Source: CAZMRF01 sp964568735 (lineage in GTDB: Bacteria; Acidobacteriota; Polarisedimenticolia; JACPZX01). Taken from it: a stretch of 64,000 nucleotides of DNA. The stretch spans positions 248,001-312,000 of the forward strand of contig CAZMRF010000001.1 of the NCBI GenBank assembly GCA_964568735.1, read 5' to 3'. Below the pieces are notes generated by a model. The model made no database searches. It worked only from the letters and a program-made list of their open reading frames with translations, and was not told the origin of the DNA. Shown piece by piece: positions 17,802-26,163 of this stretch (positions are counted from its first letter, which is position 1; each line of letters opens with the position of its first letter). Made by a program: the position numbers and the translations under genes.

Positions 17802-19097
17802 TCAGCCCCGCGCCGGCCTGACCTTGTCCTTTCTGGCGTAGGCGTCTTCTGCCGTAGCGACCGGGATGATCTTGACCTTCGACCCGTTCTTGAGGCTTCC
17901 CTGGCCGGCCACGATAACCTTCTCGCCGGCCTCGACGCCCGACAGGATCTGGATCCTCTCACCCTCTTCCAGCCCGAGATCCACCGTCCGCTTCTCCGCG
18001 GTCTTCTCGTCCTTGACCACGAAGACGTGCGCGCGCTGCAGCTCACGGATCACGGCCTCGCGCGGAAGCACGACGACGCCCGGGCGGGTCTCCTTGATGA
18101 TGTCCACCGTGACGAAGCCCCCGGGCCTCACCTGCCTCGGGGGGTTCGAGGCCTCGATGGTCACCTTGACCGTTCCCGTGGCGGTGTCCACGACGGGACT
18201 GATCTGGCGAATCCGGCCGAGGAACGTGACCGAGTCGTCCGCCTTCAGGCTGATCCTGACGTCACGCTCCATGGAGAGCCCGATCACGTCCTTCTCAGGC
18301 AGGAAGATCCTGGCGATGAGCGGATCGAAATCCGTCACGGTGAAGAGCTCGTCGCCGGGCCTGACGTGCTGGCCCAGCGTGATCATGCGCGCCGTGATCT
18401 TCCCTGAGAAGGGAGCCCGGACCTCGGTCCTCTCCAGCTTCCACTTCGCCTCGGCAAGCTCCTGCTCGGCCACCCTGTGGTCGCGCGTGATGTTGTCGAA
18501 ATCCTCGGGGCTGATCATCTCCTGCTCGGCCATCCGGCCCGCCCGCTCGAAGGCCGACCGGGCTGTCGTGGCCCTGAACTCGGCCTTCTGGACGGCGATC
18601 TCCGCGTCGTCGCGCACGAGTCCGGCGAGGAGCGCCTCCCGGCCGACGGTGTCTCCTTCCTCGACCTCGAGCCGCTCGACCCGGCCCTCGGCCTCGGCGA
18701 GGATCTTGACCTCGTGCTCGGCGACGAGATTGGCGGTCGCGCTGATGTAGGCGGAGACCGTACCTGTCTTGATTTCGGAGACGCTGACGGGGATGGCGGC
18801 GTCCTTCTCCTTCTCTTCCTCGCTCTGCTCCCCTTCCTTGGCGCCCTCGTCCCCGTCCTTGGCGGCCTTCTCGGTGGCTTCATCGCCGTCGGCGGGGGCC
18901 TCGCCGGTGTCGGCCGTCTGATCCTTGGATTCGCTTCCGGAGTCGGAGCCGTTGGCAGCGCCGAGATAGAGCCAGCCCGCCGCGGCCGCACCACCCACGA
19001 GGACTATCAGGACGAGGAGGATTCTCAGGGTTCGACCACGACGCGGGCTCTGCTGTTCCATCAGATTTTCTCCATCCCCTGGGGCGTTCGCCTTCAT
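17802..19097 (-). CDS. RND efflux periplasmic adaptor (membrane fusion protein)
   Basis: 431 residues from ATG 19097, chosen for the AGAGGAG ribosome site just upstream; an alternative ATG at 19061 would remove 12 residues. Order: a short cytoplasmic tail, membrane anchor LRILLVLIVLVGGAAAAG, a highly acidic Ser/Glu/Asp/Lys linker (about residues 40-95), then lipoyl half-motifs VKILAEAEGRVERLEVEEGD and VRAPFSGKITARMI flanking a short helical hairpin. Beta-barrel and membrane-proximal domains follow, ending RPARG. The family bridges the inner-membrane pump and an outer-membrane channel. It is the first gene of the adaptor-RND-RND operon. The charged linker is longer than usual for AcrA/MdtA-type adaptors. 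Confidence 0.9.
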   Translation of the reverse strand: MKANAPGDGENLMEQQSPRRGRTLRILLVLIVLVGGAAAAGWLYLGAANGSDSGSESKDQTADTGEAPADGDEATEKAAKDGDEGAKEGEQSEEEKEKDAAIPVSVSEIKTGTVSAYISATANLVAEHEVKILAEAEGRVERLEVEEGDTVGREALLAGLVRDDAEIAVQKAEFRATTARSAFERAGRMAEQEMISPEDFDNITRDHRVAEQELAEAKWKLERTEVRAPFSGKITARMITLGQHVRPGDELFTVTDFDPLIARIFLPEKDVIGLSMERDVRISLKADDSVTFLGRIRQISPVVDTATGTVKVTIEASNPPRQVRPGGFVTVDIIKETRPGVVVLPREAVIRELQRAHVFVVKDEKTAEKRTVDLGLEEGERIQILSGVEAGEKVIVAGQGSLKNGSKVKIIPVATAEDAYARKDKVRPARG

Positions 19098-19437
19098 CAG
19101 GTACTCCTCTACTACGCGGGCGGTCCCGGGTGGGTTCCGAATTGCGTCCAGATCAGGGAAGCGTCCGACCTCATCGGCGGGCCGAATCCCGGCCTCTTCG
19201 AGAGGCCGCGGAACGTGTGCGGCGAGGACGGCCCGTTCGACGCTGGAGGCGCCTATCCTGCACCAATCGAACGACTTGAACTGCGCCCCCCGCTCTCCTC
19301 CGCTCGCGGCGGCCTCCGGGTACAACCCTCGAGCCATTGGATGCCCAGGATGGAGTGGAGGTTGCCTGACCACCGCAGAGAACTTCGAGGTGGCCTGCTC
19401 TGGGGGGATCGAGAACTGCGGAGACCGCGCCCGTCTC
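19098..19437. other. Intergenic region upstream of the RND operon
   Basis: This 340-base stretch lies between the anti-sigma stop and the adaptor start, both on the minus strand. In-frame upstream sequence of the adaptor is open but lacks adaptor features, so I read it as a leader/promoter region. I found no clear sigma-70 box pair, no operator-like palindrome and no GGAACT-type ECF element here. Confidence 0.45.
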
Positions 19438-20790
19438 TCAGGGCAGAAGGAGTCCGGGAAGGGGCCCGCAGGCATCCTCGATTTTCATTCTGTAAGTCTC
19501 GAGGGCGAGCTGACGCAGAGCATCGAGGATGGAAGTCAACTCTTCTGATCCCTGCGCCGCCATCCCTGGAGCAGCGAGAAGGCGCGTCGTCCCGTTCGAT
19601 CCTGTCAGGCTGAGGCTCTCTCCGACGGGAGAGGCGCCGTCCGGGACGTTCCCCTGCACAGCCTGGCCGCCGCCCGCCCCTGCCGCTCCTCCGGGAGGCG
19701 GCTGGGCCACCTTGGACTTCATCGGAGGGGTCGGAGGCGTGCCCGCGAGGGCGCGATCGGCCGCCATGAAGAGCCGGGAGATCACCTCGGGGCGCTCCTC
19801 GGGCCGGGAGGGAGTCCTCAGGCTCACGGAGCAGCGGTAGTCGGGCCCCTCGACGCGAAGGTGGCCGCTCTCGAGCAGAGTGATCGTCACACCGTCCACC
19901 TGCCGGAGCGTGAGCCGGCGATCGTCCTCGGACGGGGCCATCTCGAGCAGGCTGGGGGGGGCGGCCGGAGTCCGCGCATCCTTCGCCGAGGAGTCCCGCG
20001 GGACGGCTTCATCATCCGGCTTGGAGGCCGCGGCGGGACGAGCCTCGAGCGACTGCACGCTCTGGCGCTCCTTGGCCCTCGAATCCCCCGCCGAGCCGGA
20101 CGTCTGCTTCTCCTCACCCTCGAGAGAGACGCCGAGCGGCGGGGTGGACGCGTAGCTGTCCTCGGGCGGCGCGTCGGGCGCGTTTTCTCCGCCGGGCGCG
20201 CTCGGGGGTTCCATCAATGCACCTGGCGCCGGCATCGGCGTCACGCCTTCCGAATCACCCCCGGGCCCGGGCTCTCCGTTCGTGACGAGCTGTCTCCGGA
20301 GACGGCCCCCTTCGCCCGGCGCGGATTCTCCCTCCCGCGACTCTTCGGCCTGCGCCGGCCCCGATTCATCACGATCGGTTCGAAGCTCGCGGGGCGCCGC
20401 GACCTCGGTTCGAGGCGGGACGATGCCTGCGGGCGGCGAAGGTCCGCGGAATCCACGCGCCGCTACCCAGAGCGCGAGGCCGCCCGCGACGGCCGCGGCC
20501 GCGGCGACAGGAAGGCGGAAGCCCCATCCCGCCTTGACGCTGCGGGCGGCGGGGCGCGCGGTCACCGGAGCGAGGCGTGCCTTGACCCTCGCCTCCAGAT
20601 TCGCCGGCAGCAGAGGTGCCTCCTCGGCGGCTGCGGCACGGGAGACGAGCTGCATCTCGCGCAGGAGTCTCGCGCACGGAGCGCACTCCCCCAGGTGCCG
20701 ATCGAGAAGGCGCCGCTCCTCGGTGGAAAGCTCGCCGTCGACGAGGGCCGAGAGGAGCTCGACGGGATGAGGACTCGAAGCGGCGCTCAT
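19438..20790 (-). CDS. Membrane anti-sigma factor with zinc-finger (ZAS/zf-HC2) domain and long periplasmic tail
   Basis: 450 residues from ATG 20790 (GGGGAGG upstream; overlaps the sigma gene stop by four bases, ATGA). Residues about 8-50 contain the anti-sigma zinc motif H-x3-C-x2-C in LDRHLGECAPCARLL. Residues about 85-108 are a membrane helix (LPVAAAAAVAGGLALWVAA). A long Pro/Gly/Ser/Glu-rich segment, probably periplasmic, runs to about residue 290. It ends in a compact beta-rich stretch (TLRQVDGVTITLLESGHLRV) and a helical tail. By family it holds the ECF sigma factor at the membrane until a signal arrives. The tail is much longer than in typical ZAS proteins and may resemble the C-terminus of the divergent vWA protein. 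Confidence 0.85.
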   Translation of the reverse strand: MSAASSPHPVELLSALVDGELSTEERRLLDRHLGECAPCARLLREMQLVSRAAAAEEAPLLPANLEARVKARLAPVTARPAARSVKAGWGFRLPVAAAAAVAGGLALWVAARGFRGPSPPAGIVPPRTEVAAPRELRTDRDESGPAQAEESREGESAPGEGGRLRRQLVTNGEPGPGGDSEGVTPMPAPGALMEPPSAPGGENAPDAPPEDSYASTPPLGVSLEGEEKQTSGSAGDSRAKERQSVQSLEARPAAASKPDDEAVPRDSSAKDARTPAAPPSLLEMAPSEDDRRLTLRQVDGVTITLLESGHLRVEGPDYRCSVSLRTPSRPEERPEVISRLFMAADRALAGTPPTPPMKSKVAQPPPGGAAGAGGGQAVQGNVPDGASPVGESLSLTGSNGTTRLLAAPGMAAQGSEELTSILDALRQLALETYRMKIEDACGPLPGLLLP

Positions 20791-21389
20791 GATGCCTCCC
20801 CGGAGATGCACTTCCGCAGCGCGAGCCGCGTGCGAGCGAGGCGCGACCTCACTGTCCCGATCGCAAGCTCGTGCACGGCGGCGATCTCCTCGTAGGAGAG
20901 ATCCTCGTTGACACGAAGGCCGAAGATGGCCCGCCACGCCGGCGGCAGCTTGTCGAGACAGGCCGCCAGCCTCCGGGAGAGGTCGCCGGCTTCGAGCTCT
21001 TCGAGCGGCGAGGGCGCGCCTGAGGGCAGGTCGAGGGCCTCGCCGGATTCCTCGTCGCCAGCGGCGCCCTCGAGGGAGAAGCTGGCCCGCCGGATCTTCT
21101 CCGAGCTGCGAGCGCGGTGGTTCAGCGCCCTGTTGACGGCGATCCTATGGAGCCAGGTCGAGAAGCTCGACTCGGCACGGTAGCCGGAGATGGCCCGATG
21201 AGCCGCCATGAAGACCTCCTGAACGACATCCTCGGTGTCCTCCGCGTGGCGGAGGATCCTCCAGACGACGCGCCATACCTGCTGGATGTGGAGGCTCACG
21301 AGATCCTCGAAAGCCCGCCGGTCCCCCCCGCGGGCTCGCTCGATCCGCTCGGCCTCCAGGTCCCGCACCACGGGCTCCGTCCGCTCCAT
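20787..21389 (-). CDS. ECF-family RNA polymerase sigma factor
   Basis: 200 residues. Region 2 carries FEDLVSLHIQQVWRVVWRIL and the core-binding/-10 segment DVVQEVFMAAHRAI, then FSTWLHRIAVNRALNH. Region 4 carries LPPAWRAIFGLRVNEDLSYE followed by the helix-turn-helix IGTVRSRLARTRLALRK. A variable acidic linker separates the two. ATG 21389 is preferred because the predicted promoter -10 element (21437-21442) would place the transcript start downstream of more distal in-frame ATGs such as 21431. The ribosome site is weak. It is co-translated with the zinc-finger anti-sigma gene and likely autoregulated through the GGAACT promoter. Confidence 0.93.
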   Translation of the reverse strand: MERTEPVVRDLEAERIERARGGDRRAFEDLVSLHIQQVWRVVWRILRHAEDTEDVVQEVFMAAHRAISGYRAESSFSTWLHRIAVNRALNHRARSSEKIRRASFSLEGAAGDEESGEALDLPSGAPSPLEELEAGDLSRRLAACLDKLPPAWRAIFGLRVNEDLSYEEIAAVHELAIGTVRSRLARTRLALRKCISGEAS

Positions 21390-21436
21390 CCCGGCCAGAA
21401 TGCCACAGCGTCCCTCGAAGCGGGCCTCCATACACG

Positions 21437-21464
21437 TTGGACAGGCGGCGGCCGCGAGAGTTCC
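21437..21464 (-). promoter_or_regulatory. Predicted ECF promoter for the sigma/anti-sigma operon
   Basis: Read on the minus strand: -35 GGAACT (21464-21459), a 16-base spacer, then -10 GTCCAA (21442-21437). The -10 ends about 48 bases before the sigma start codon. Both hexamers and the spacer length are identical to the divergent promoter at 21498-21525, and GGAAC is the classic ECF -35 core. Confidence 0.75.
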
Positions 21465-21497
21465 CCGATCGGGCGAGCCCGGGGGCGGGGAGCGCAG

Positions 21498-21525
21498 GGA
21501 ACTCACCCCCCGGAGGGCTGTCCAA
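21498..21525 (+). promoter_or_regulatory. Predicted ECF promoter for the VIT-vWA gene
   Basis: -35 GGAACT (21498-21503), a 16-base spacer, then -10 GTCCAA (21520-21525), about 35 bases before the ATG at 21561. It is the same element pair and spacing as on the opposite strand, indicating control by the sigma factor encoded next door. Confidence 0.75.
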
Positions 21526-21560
21526 TCCTCCAGACGCCACGAGCTGGCCAGGAGGTGGGA

Positions 21561-24065
21561 ATGATGAGCCTGAACGACGGAATCTCTCGAAGCACACGCT
21601 TGGCCGCCCTCGGGGTGGCGCTGGTCATCGCCCAGAGCTGGACGGCCGCGGTCGCCGGAGGTCATGGCTCTCCGGGGGCTTCCCCTGCCACCGGGATGGC
21701 ACTGGACCCGATGCCTCCGGCAGCGGGGTCGCCCTTCCTTCTGGAGGAGACCCAGGTCGACGCGACCATCACGGGGCCGGTGGCGCGCGTCGTCGTCACC
21801 CAGCACTGGTCGAACCCGAACCCCGACCCCGTGGATGGCCTCTACATCTTCCCGCTGCCCGAGGATGCCGCCGTGACGGACATGAGTCTCCGGATCGGCG
21901 GGCGCGTCGTCCGCGGAGAGATGAAGCGCAGGGAAGAGGCGCTCGCAGCCTTCGAGGCGGCTCGGAACGAGGGACGGATCGCCGGGCTCCTCGATCAGGA
22001 GAGGCCGAACGTCTTCGCGCAGCAGGTCACCAACATCATGCCGGGCATGCGCGTGGAGGTCATTCTCTTCTTCGATCACCCGGTGAAATGCGAGTCGAAC
22101 GCCTGCGAGTACGTCTTCCCCACCGTCGTGGGACCCAGGTTCATCCCCGCCTCGCTGGTGAAACCTGGCCGGATCGACCCGCCGGTGGTCCCCGATGGGC
22201 AGAGAACGGGACAGCACCTCTCCATGGAGGTCACCCTCGATGCGGGGGTGAGCCTTCACGGGATCAGCTCACCCTCCCATCGAGTGAGAGTCAGCCACCT
22301 GGACTCGGATCGGGCCAGAGTCGTCCTCGACGATCGGGACGCCCGCCTCCTCGATCGGGATTTCCGCCTGAGATGGGAGATGGGCGGGCCCCGCCCCGAG
22401 ATCGGCATCCTCTCCTGGAGGGATGCCGCGGGCCCCGAGGAGCCCGGCCACTTCACCCTCATCGTGCAGCCTCCCGTATCGCCCGATGACTCCCAGGCGG
22501 CTCCTCGGGAGATCACCTTCGTCCTCGACTGCTCCGGCTCGATGAGCGGCGTCCCCATCGAGGCTGCAAAAAACGTCATCCGCAAGGCCCTCCGCGCGGT
22601 CAGGCCGGGGGACTCCTTCCAGATCATCCGATTTTCGGAGCGGGCCTCCGGGCTGAGCCCGGCGCCGCTGGAGGCGACCCCTGCGAACATCGAACACGCG
22701 CTCCGCTACCTCGATTCCCTCCACGGCGAGGGCGGCACGCAGATGATCGAAGGAATCCGCGCTGCCCTTTCCCGGCCCGAGGATCCCGCCCGGCTCCGTA
22801 TCGTCGCCTTCCTCACGGACGGGTACATCGGCAACGAGCAGGAGATCCTCTCCGAGGTGGCGCGCTTGATTGGATCGGCGCGTCTCTTCTCGTTCGGCAT
22901 CGGCTCGTCGGTCAACCGCTACCTCCTCGAGGGACTCGCCGAGGAGGGGCGCGGGATGGCAGCCTTCCTCGGACCCAGGGAGAGCCCCGATGAGATGGTG
23001 GATCGTTTCGTGGATCGCATCGACATGGCGCTGCTGACCGATCTCCGCGTCACCTGGGAAGACCTCGAGGTCGAAGACCTCGAGCCCGCCCGGATCCCCG
23101 ATCTCTTCGCCGGCCAGTCCGTCCTGATCCACGGCCGGTACGCCTCGCCCGGCACGGGGGTCGTGGTGGTCGAGGGTCGCCGGGGCGGAAGGTGGGAGAG
23201 CTACCGGCAGGTGGCCGTCTTCCACGAGCACGAGACGCACAACGAAGCTCTCGGCCGGCTCTGGGCTCGCGCTCGCATCCACAGGCTCGAGCGCGAGCAG
23301 CACGGCGGCGAGAATGAACGGATCCGCGAGCAGATCGTCGCTCTCGGACTCGCGCACAGGCTGGTGACGCCCTGGACCTCCCTCGTGGCGGTGGACAGCG
23401 AGATATCCAACGAGACGGGGGGCTCCCGGCGGTTCGGAGTTCCTGTCGAGATGCCGCAGGACGTCGCCTATGAAGGCATCTTCGGTGCCGGCGCCGCGAA
23501 GATGATGGCGGCACAGTCTCCCCCCGCCATGCTCAGCGCGGCGCCCGGAGTCAAAGCGCAGGAGGTCGCGGTCGGGGATGCGGCGGCANNNNNNNNNNCC
23601 GGCGGTCCGATCCTCAACTCTTCACGGGAAAGGCTTCGCGATGCCAGGAGCCGCTCTGCATCCTCCCCTCGGCCTGAAGAGATCGACCCCCGGAAGAAGG
23701 AAGCGGGACATGCGGCCCCGCGGGACGAGTCGATGGAACGCCCCGGCGCCCAGGGAGGCGCCTCGCAGGCCGGCTTCACGAAAGTCTCCCTCTATCGCGC
23801 CGACGGTTCCCGGATCGTCGTCGAGGAGGACGGCGACGTCTGGGTCATCAGCGGAAACAGCCGGCGCCTCGTCAGGACGCTCTCCCCTGCGGAGCGAATG
23901 GCGCTGGACGTGAGCCTGGGTCGGGCCGGCGCCGCCTCCTGGGGAGATGGAGCGCTCTCAGGAGCGCGCGTCGTCATCCACGGCCCGGGTGGGCGCACCT
24001 CGATCGCTGCCGGCGCTCCTGAAGCCGCGAGGATTGTCGAGGCGATGGAGGGCTGGCTCTCCTAG
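21561..24065 (+). CDS. VIT domain / von Willebrand A domain protein, exported (contains assembly gap)
   Basis: About 834 residues; ATG 21561 or 21564 follows AGGAGG. It has a signal peptide (RSTRLAALGVALVIAQSW). The VIT domain (about 55-190) includes VVVTQHWSNPNPDPVDGLY and the IAGLLDQERPNVFAQQVTNI strand typical of inter-alpha-trypsin-inhibitor-like proteins. The vWA domain (about 310-480) has an intact MIDAS start, DCSGSMSG, and AFLTDGYIGNE. A low-complexity segment follows, with ten Ns at 23589-23598 translated as four unknown residues, then a C-terminal beta-rich module (ADGSRIVVEEDGDVWV). The frame reads sensibly on both sides, but true length is uncertain. It is probably a periplasmic or surface protein that binds a protein partner via metal. 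Divergence from sigma/anti-sigma genes with matching promoters suggests it is a sensor or target of that regulon. Confidence 0.88.
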   Translation: MMSLNDGISRSTRLAALGVALVIAQSWTAAVAGGHGSPGASPATGMALDPMPPAAGSPFLLEETQVDATITGPVARVVVTQHWSNPNPDPVDGLYIFPLPEDAAVTDMSLRIGGRVVRGEMKRREEALAAFEAARNEGRIAGLLDQERPNVFAQQVTNIMPGMRVEVILFFDHPVKCESNACEYVFPTVVGPRFIPASLVKPGRIDPPVVPDGQRTGQHLSMEVTLDAGVSLHGISSPSHRVRVSHLDSDRARVVLDDRDARLLDRDFRLRWEMGGPRPEIGILSWRDAAGPEEPGHFTLIVQPPVSPDDSQAAPREITFVLDCSGSMSGVPIEAAKNVIRKALRAVRPGDSFQIIRFSERASGLSPAPLEATPANIEHALRYLDSLHGEGGTQMIEGIRAALSRPEDPARLRIVAFLTDGYIGNEQEILSEVARLIGSARLFSFGIGSSVNRYLLEGLAEEGRGMAAFLGPRESPDEMVDRFVDRIDMALLTDLRVTWEDLEVEDLEPARIPDLFAGQSVLIHGRYASPGTGVVVVEGRRGGRWESYRQVAVFHEHETHNEALGRLWARARIHRLEREQHGGENERIREQIVALGLAHRLVTPWTSLVAVDSEISNETGGSRRFGVPVEMPQDVAYEGIFGAGAAKMMAAQSPPAMLSAAPGVKAQEVAVGDAAAXXXXGGPILNSSRERLRDARSRSASSPRPEEIDPRKKEAGHAAPRDESMERPGAQGGASQAGFTKVSLYRADGSRIVVEEDGDVWVISGNSRRLVRTLSPAERMALDVSLGRAGAASWGDGALSGARVVIHGPGGRTSIAAGAPEAARIVEAMEGWLS
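23589..23598. other. Assembly gap (10 N)
   Basis: Ten undetermined bases lie inside the low-complexity linker of the vWA protein. Gap size is probably a placeholder, so the missing sequence may be longer and the apparent in-frame join fortuitous. Confidence 0.95.
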
Positions 24066-24345
24066 GAGCCACCGCACCCGAGAGCCTGGTGCGAGCGGCG
24101 GCGCCGCGATTCCCCGCCAACGAGGGGCGCCCCGCTCCCTCCGCTCTGCTGTATCCTCTCGCGCCGATCCGCTCCCCCGGCTGCGGGCGGCGAGCTCCAT
24201 GCGAATGAGCGCGGTGAGAGCCCGGCAAGGATTCACCGGCCTCCCTCGAGAGGGTGCCGGAGGGTCGCTGGGCCTGCGAGCGCACCGCACCCGCCCTCCG
24301 GCACTGGAAGCTCCGCTCGAAGCCGTGGTCCCGGAGGGCCGGCCG

Positions 24346-24693
24346 ATGGTCAGGCCAGAGCGCGACTGCGAGTGCCTTCGAACAGGACCCCTCCCCGACT
24401 CACGAGCCTGCTCCTACCTCGGCATCGATCCCGGAGAGGGACGCTTCGCGGAGGTCGAGATCGAGGAGTGCACCCTGTGCCGCAGGCGATGGCTCCACTA
24501 CGAGATAGGAGGCGGGAACTCGGCGGCGATCGGGCGATGGTTCCGGGGGGTCGTCCCGGGGAGGATGGCCGAGAGAGTGACGGCGGCGACGGCTCTCGCG
24601 GTGCTCGAAGCCCTCGAGTGGTACCTGCAGGGCGGCGCCTGGTTCGGGACTTCCGGGGAAAGAGCGAGCGGCCCCCCCGACACCCGTGGGTAG
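24346..24693 (+). CDS. Small cysteine-rich protein of unknown function (zinc-ribbon-like)
   Basis: 115 residues. ATG 24346 has GGAGGG at 24332-24337 with good spacing. Cys residues occur as CECLRTG near the N-terminus, in DSRACSYLG, and as a CxxC in ECTLCRRRWLHYE, which could form a zinc ribbon. The C-terminal half is a hydrophobic/aromatic helix-like part (GRWFRGVVPGRMAERVTAAT, ALEWYLQGGAWF). I do not recognise the family. It ends four bases before the ATG of the aldehyde dehydrogenase, so the two are probably co-transcribed. Upstream frames in the same phase lack a ribosome site. Confidence 0.65.
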   Translation: MVRPERDCECLRTGPLPDSRACSYLGIDPGEGRFAEVEIEECTLCRRRWLHYEIGGGNSAAIGRWFRGVVPGRMAERVTAATALAVLEALEWYLQGGAWFGTSGERASGPPDTRG

Positions 24694-24697
24694 TCTG

Positions 24698-26062
24698 ATG
24701 CGATACGAGTCGATCAATCCGGCAACCGAGGAGGTCATGGAGGTCTTCGAGAGCCACGACGATTCCTTCTCGGAGGCAGCGCTCGAGCGGGCCGTCGCCT
24801 GCTTCGGCACCTGGCGCAGAAGCCCCGTGCAGGAGAGAGCCGGCCCGCTCCGGCGGGCCGCAGACCTTCTCGACGCCAGGGCCGGCGAATACGGCGAGCT
24901 GATGGCGCGGGAGATGGGCAAGCCCGTCGCCGAGGGCAAGGCGGAGTCGCGGAAGGCCGCCGCCGGATGCCGCTTCTACGCCCAGGAGGGAGAGGCTCTG
25001 CTCCACGCCGAGCCCCGCGACTCCGATGGCTCGAGGGCGGAGGTCCGCCACGAACCGCTGGGCCCCATCCTCGCCATCATGCCCTGGAACTTCCCCTTCT
25101 GGCAGTTCTTTCGCTTCGCCGCGCCAGCCCTGGCGGCTGGGAATGTCGTCCTCCTCAAGCACGCCCCGAACACGCCTCGATGCGCCCTCGCGATCGAGCG
25201 GCTCATCCTCGAGGCAGGCTTCCCCGAGGGAGCGGTCCAGAACCTCTTCCTGACGAACGATCAGGTGGCGCGGCTCATCTTCGACGAGAGGCTCCGGGGA
25301 GTCAGCCTCACAGGAAGTACTCGCGCGGGAAGACAGGTCGCGCAGGCCGCCGGGAGGGGGCTCAAGCCGATCGTCCTCGAGCTGGGTGGCAGCGATCCTT
25401 TCATCGTTCTCGAGGACGCCGACCTGGCCCTCGCCCTCGAAGCCGCCGCCCCGGCGCGGTGCCAGAACAGCGGCCAGAGCTGCATCGCGGCCAAGCGCTT
25501 CCTCGTCCACCGCAGCCTCCACGGGGAATTCCTGCGGGGCCTCGTCGCGGGCATGAGCGGGCTGGCCATGGGAGACCCCACGACGCCCGGAGTGCGCATC
25601 GGGCCGCTTGCCAGGCGTGACCTTCGCGAAAAGCTCGCGGAGCAGGTCGAAACGACCCTCGCGGGCGGTGGGCGGGCGCTCTGCGGCGGCAAGCCGCACC
25701 CGGGGCGGGGCTGGTTCTATCCCGCGACCGTGCTCACGGACGTGCCCGAGGGCTCACCGGCCTTCGAGGACGAGCTCTTCGGTCCCGTGGCCGCCGTGAT
25801 CCCCTTCGAGACCGATGAGGAGGCCGTCCGCCTCGCGAACGGCACGCGCTACGGCCTCGCGGCGAGCCTGTGGAGCCGCGATGAGGCGCGCGCGCTGCGC
25901 CTGGTCTCCGAAATCGAAGCAGGCGCCGTTTTCGTCAACGGCATGGTGAAGTCGGACCCCCGTCTCCCCTTCGGCGGGGTGAAGGACTCCGGCTTCGGCC
26001 GGGAGCTGGGGCGGGAGGGGATCATGGAGTTCGTGAATACGAAGACAGTCTGGATACGGTAG
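24698..26062 (+). CDS. NAD(P)+-dependent aldehyde dehydrogenase, succinate-semialdehyde dehydrogenase type (Sad/YneI-like)
   Basis: 454 residues from ATG 24698; GTG 24686 is an in-frame alternative. It starts YESINPATEEVMEVFES and carries the cofactor motif IMPWNFPFWQFFRFAAPALA, the catalytic glutamate region VLELGGSDPFIVLEDADLAL, the catalytic Cys in QNSGQSCIAAKRF, and the C-terminal FGGVKDSGFGRELGREG. Motif order and wording closely match the short succinate-semialdehyde dehydrogenases of E. coli Sad (YneI) type, which oxidise succinate semialdehyde and related aldehydes. No GABA transaminase is nearby, so the physiological aldehyde is uncertain. The ribosome site is weak, consistent with coupling to the small Cys-rich gene just upstream. 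Confidence 0.9.
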   Translation: MRYESINPATEEVMEVFESHDDSFSEAALERAVACFGTWRRSPVQERAGPLRRAADLLDARAGEYGELMAREMGKPVAEGKAESRKAAAGCRFYAQEGEALLHAEPRDSDGSRAEVRHEPLGPILAIMPWNFPFWQFFRFAAPALAAGNVVLLKHAPNTPRCALAIERLILEAGFPEGAVQNLFLTNDQVARLIFDERLRGVSLTGSTRAGRQVAQAAGRGLKPIVLELGGSDPFIVLEDADLALALEAAAPARCQNSGQSCIAAKRFLVHRSLHGEFLRGLVAGMSGLAMGDPTTPGVRIGPLARRDLREKLAEQVETTLAGGGRALCGGKPHPGRGWFYPATVLTDVPEGSPAFEDELFGPVAAVIPFETDEEAVRLANGTRYGLAASLWSRDEARALRLVSEIEAGAVFVNGMVKSDPRLPFGGVKDSGFGRELGREGIMEFVNTKTVWIR

Positions 26063-26163
26063 CCGGCCATCGACCGCGGCGGCTGTCGCTCGAGCGCCGG
26101 CCGCCGGGAGTGGTGGCTCCACCCGTCAGGCTCCGCCAGGATTGACAGCTCAGGATCCCTCGC

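Noticed and set aside
17802..19475. Longer adaptor frame starting at 19475
   Set aside because: The 126 extra residues have no adaptor features and would precede the membrane anchor; the ribosome site supports 19097.
20787..22259. 490-codon version of the sigma factor
   Set aside because: The extension runs antisense through the VIT-vWA gene and across both predicted promoters.
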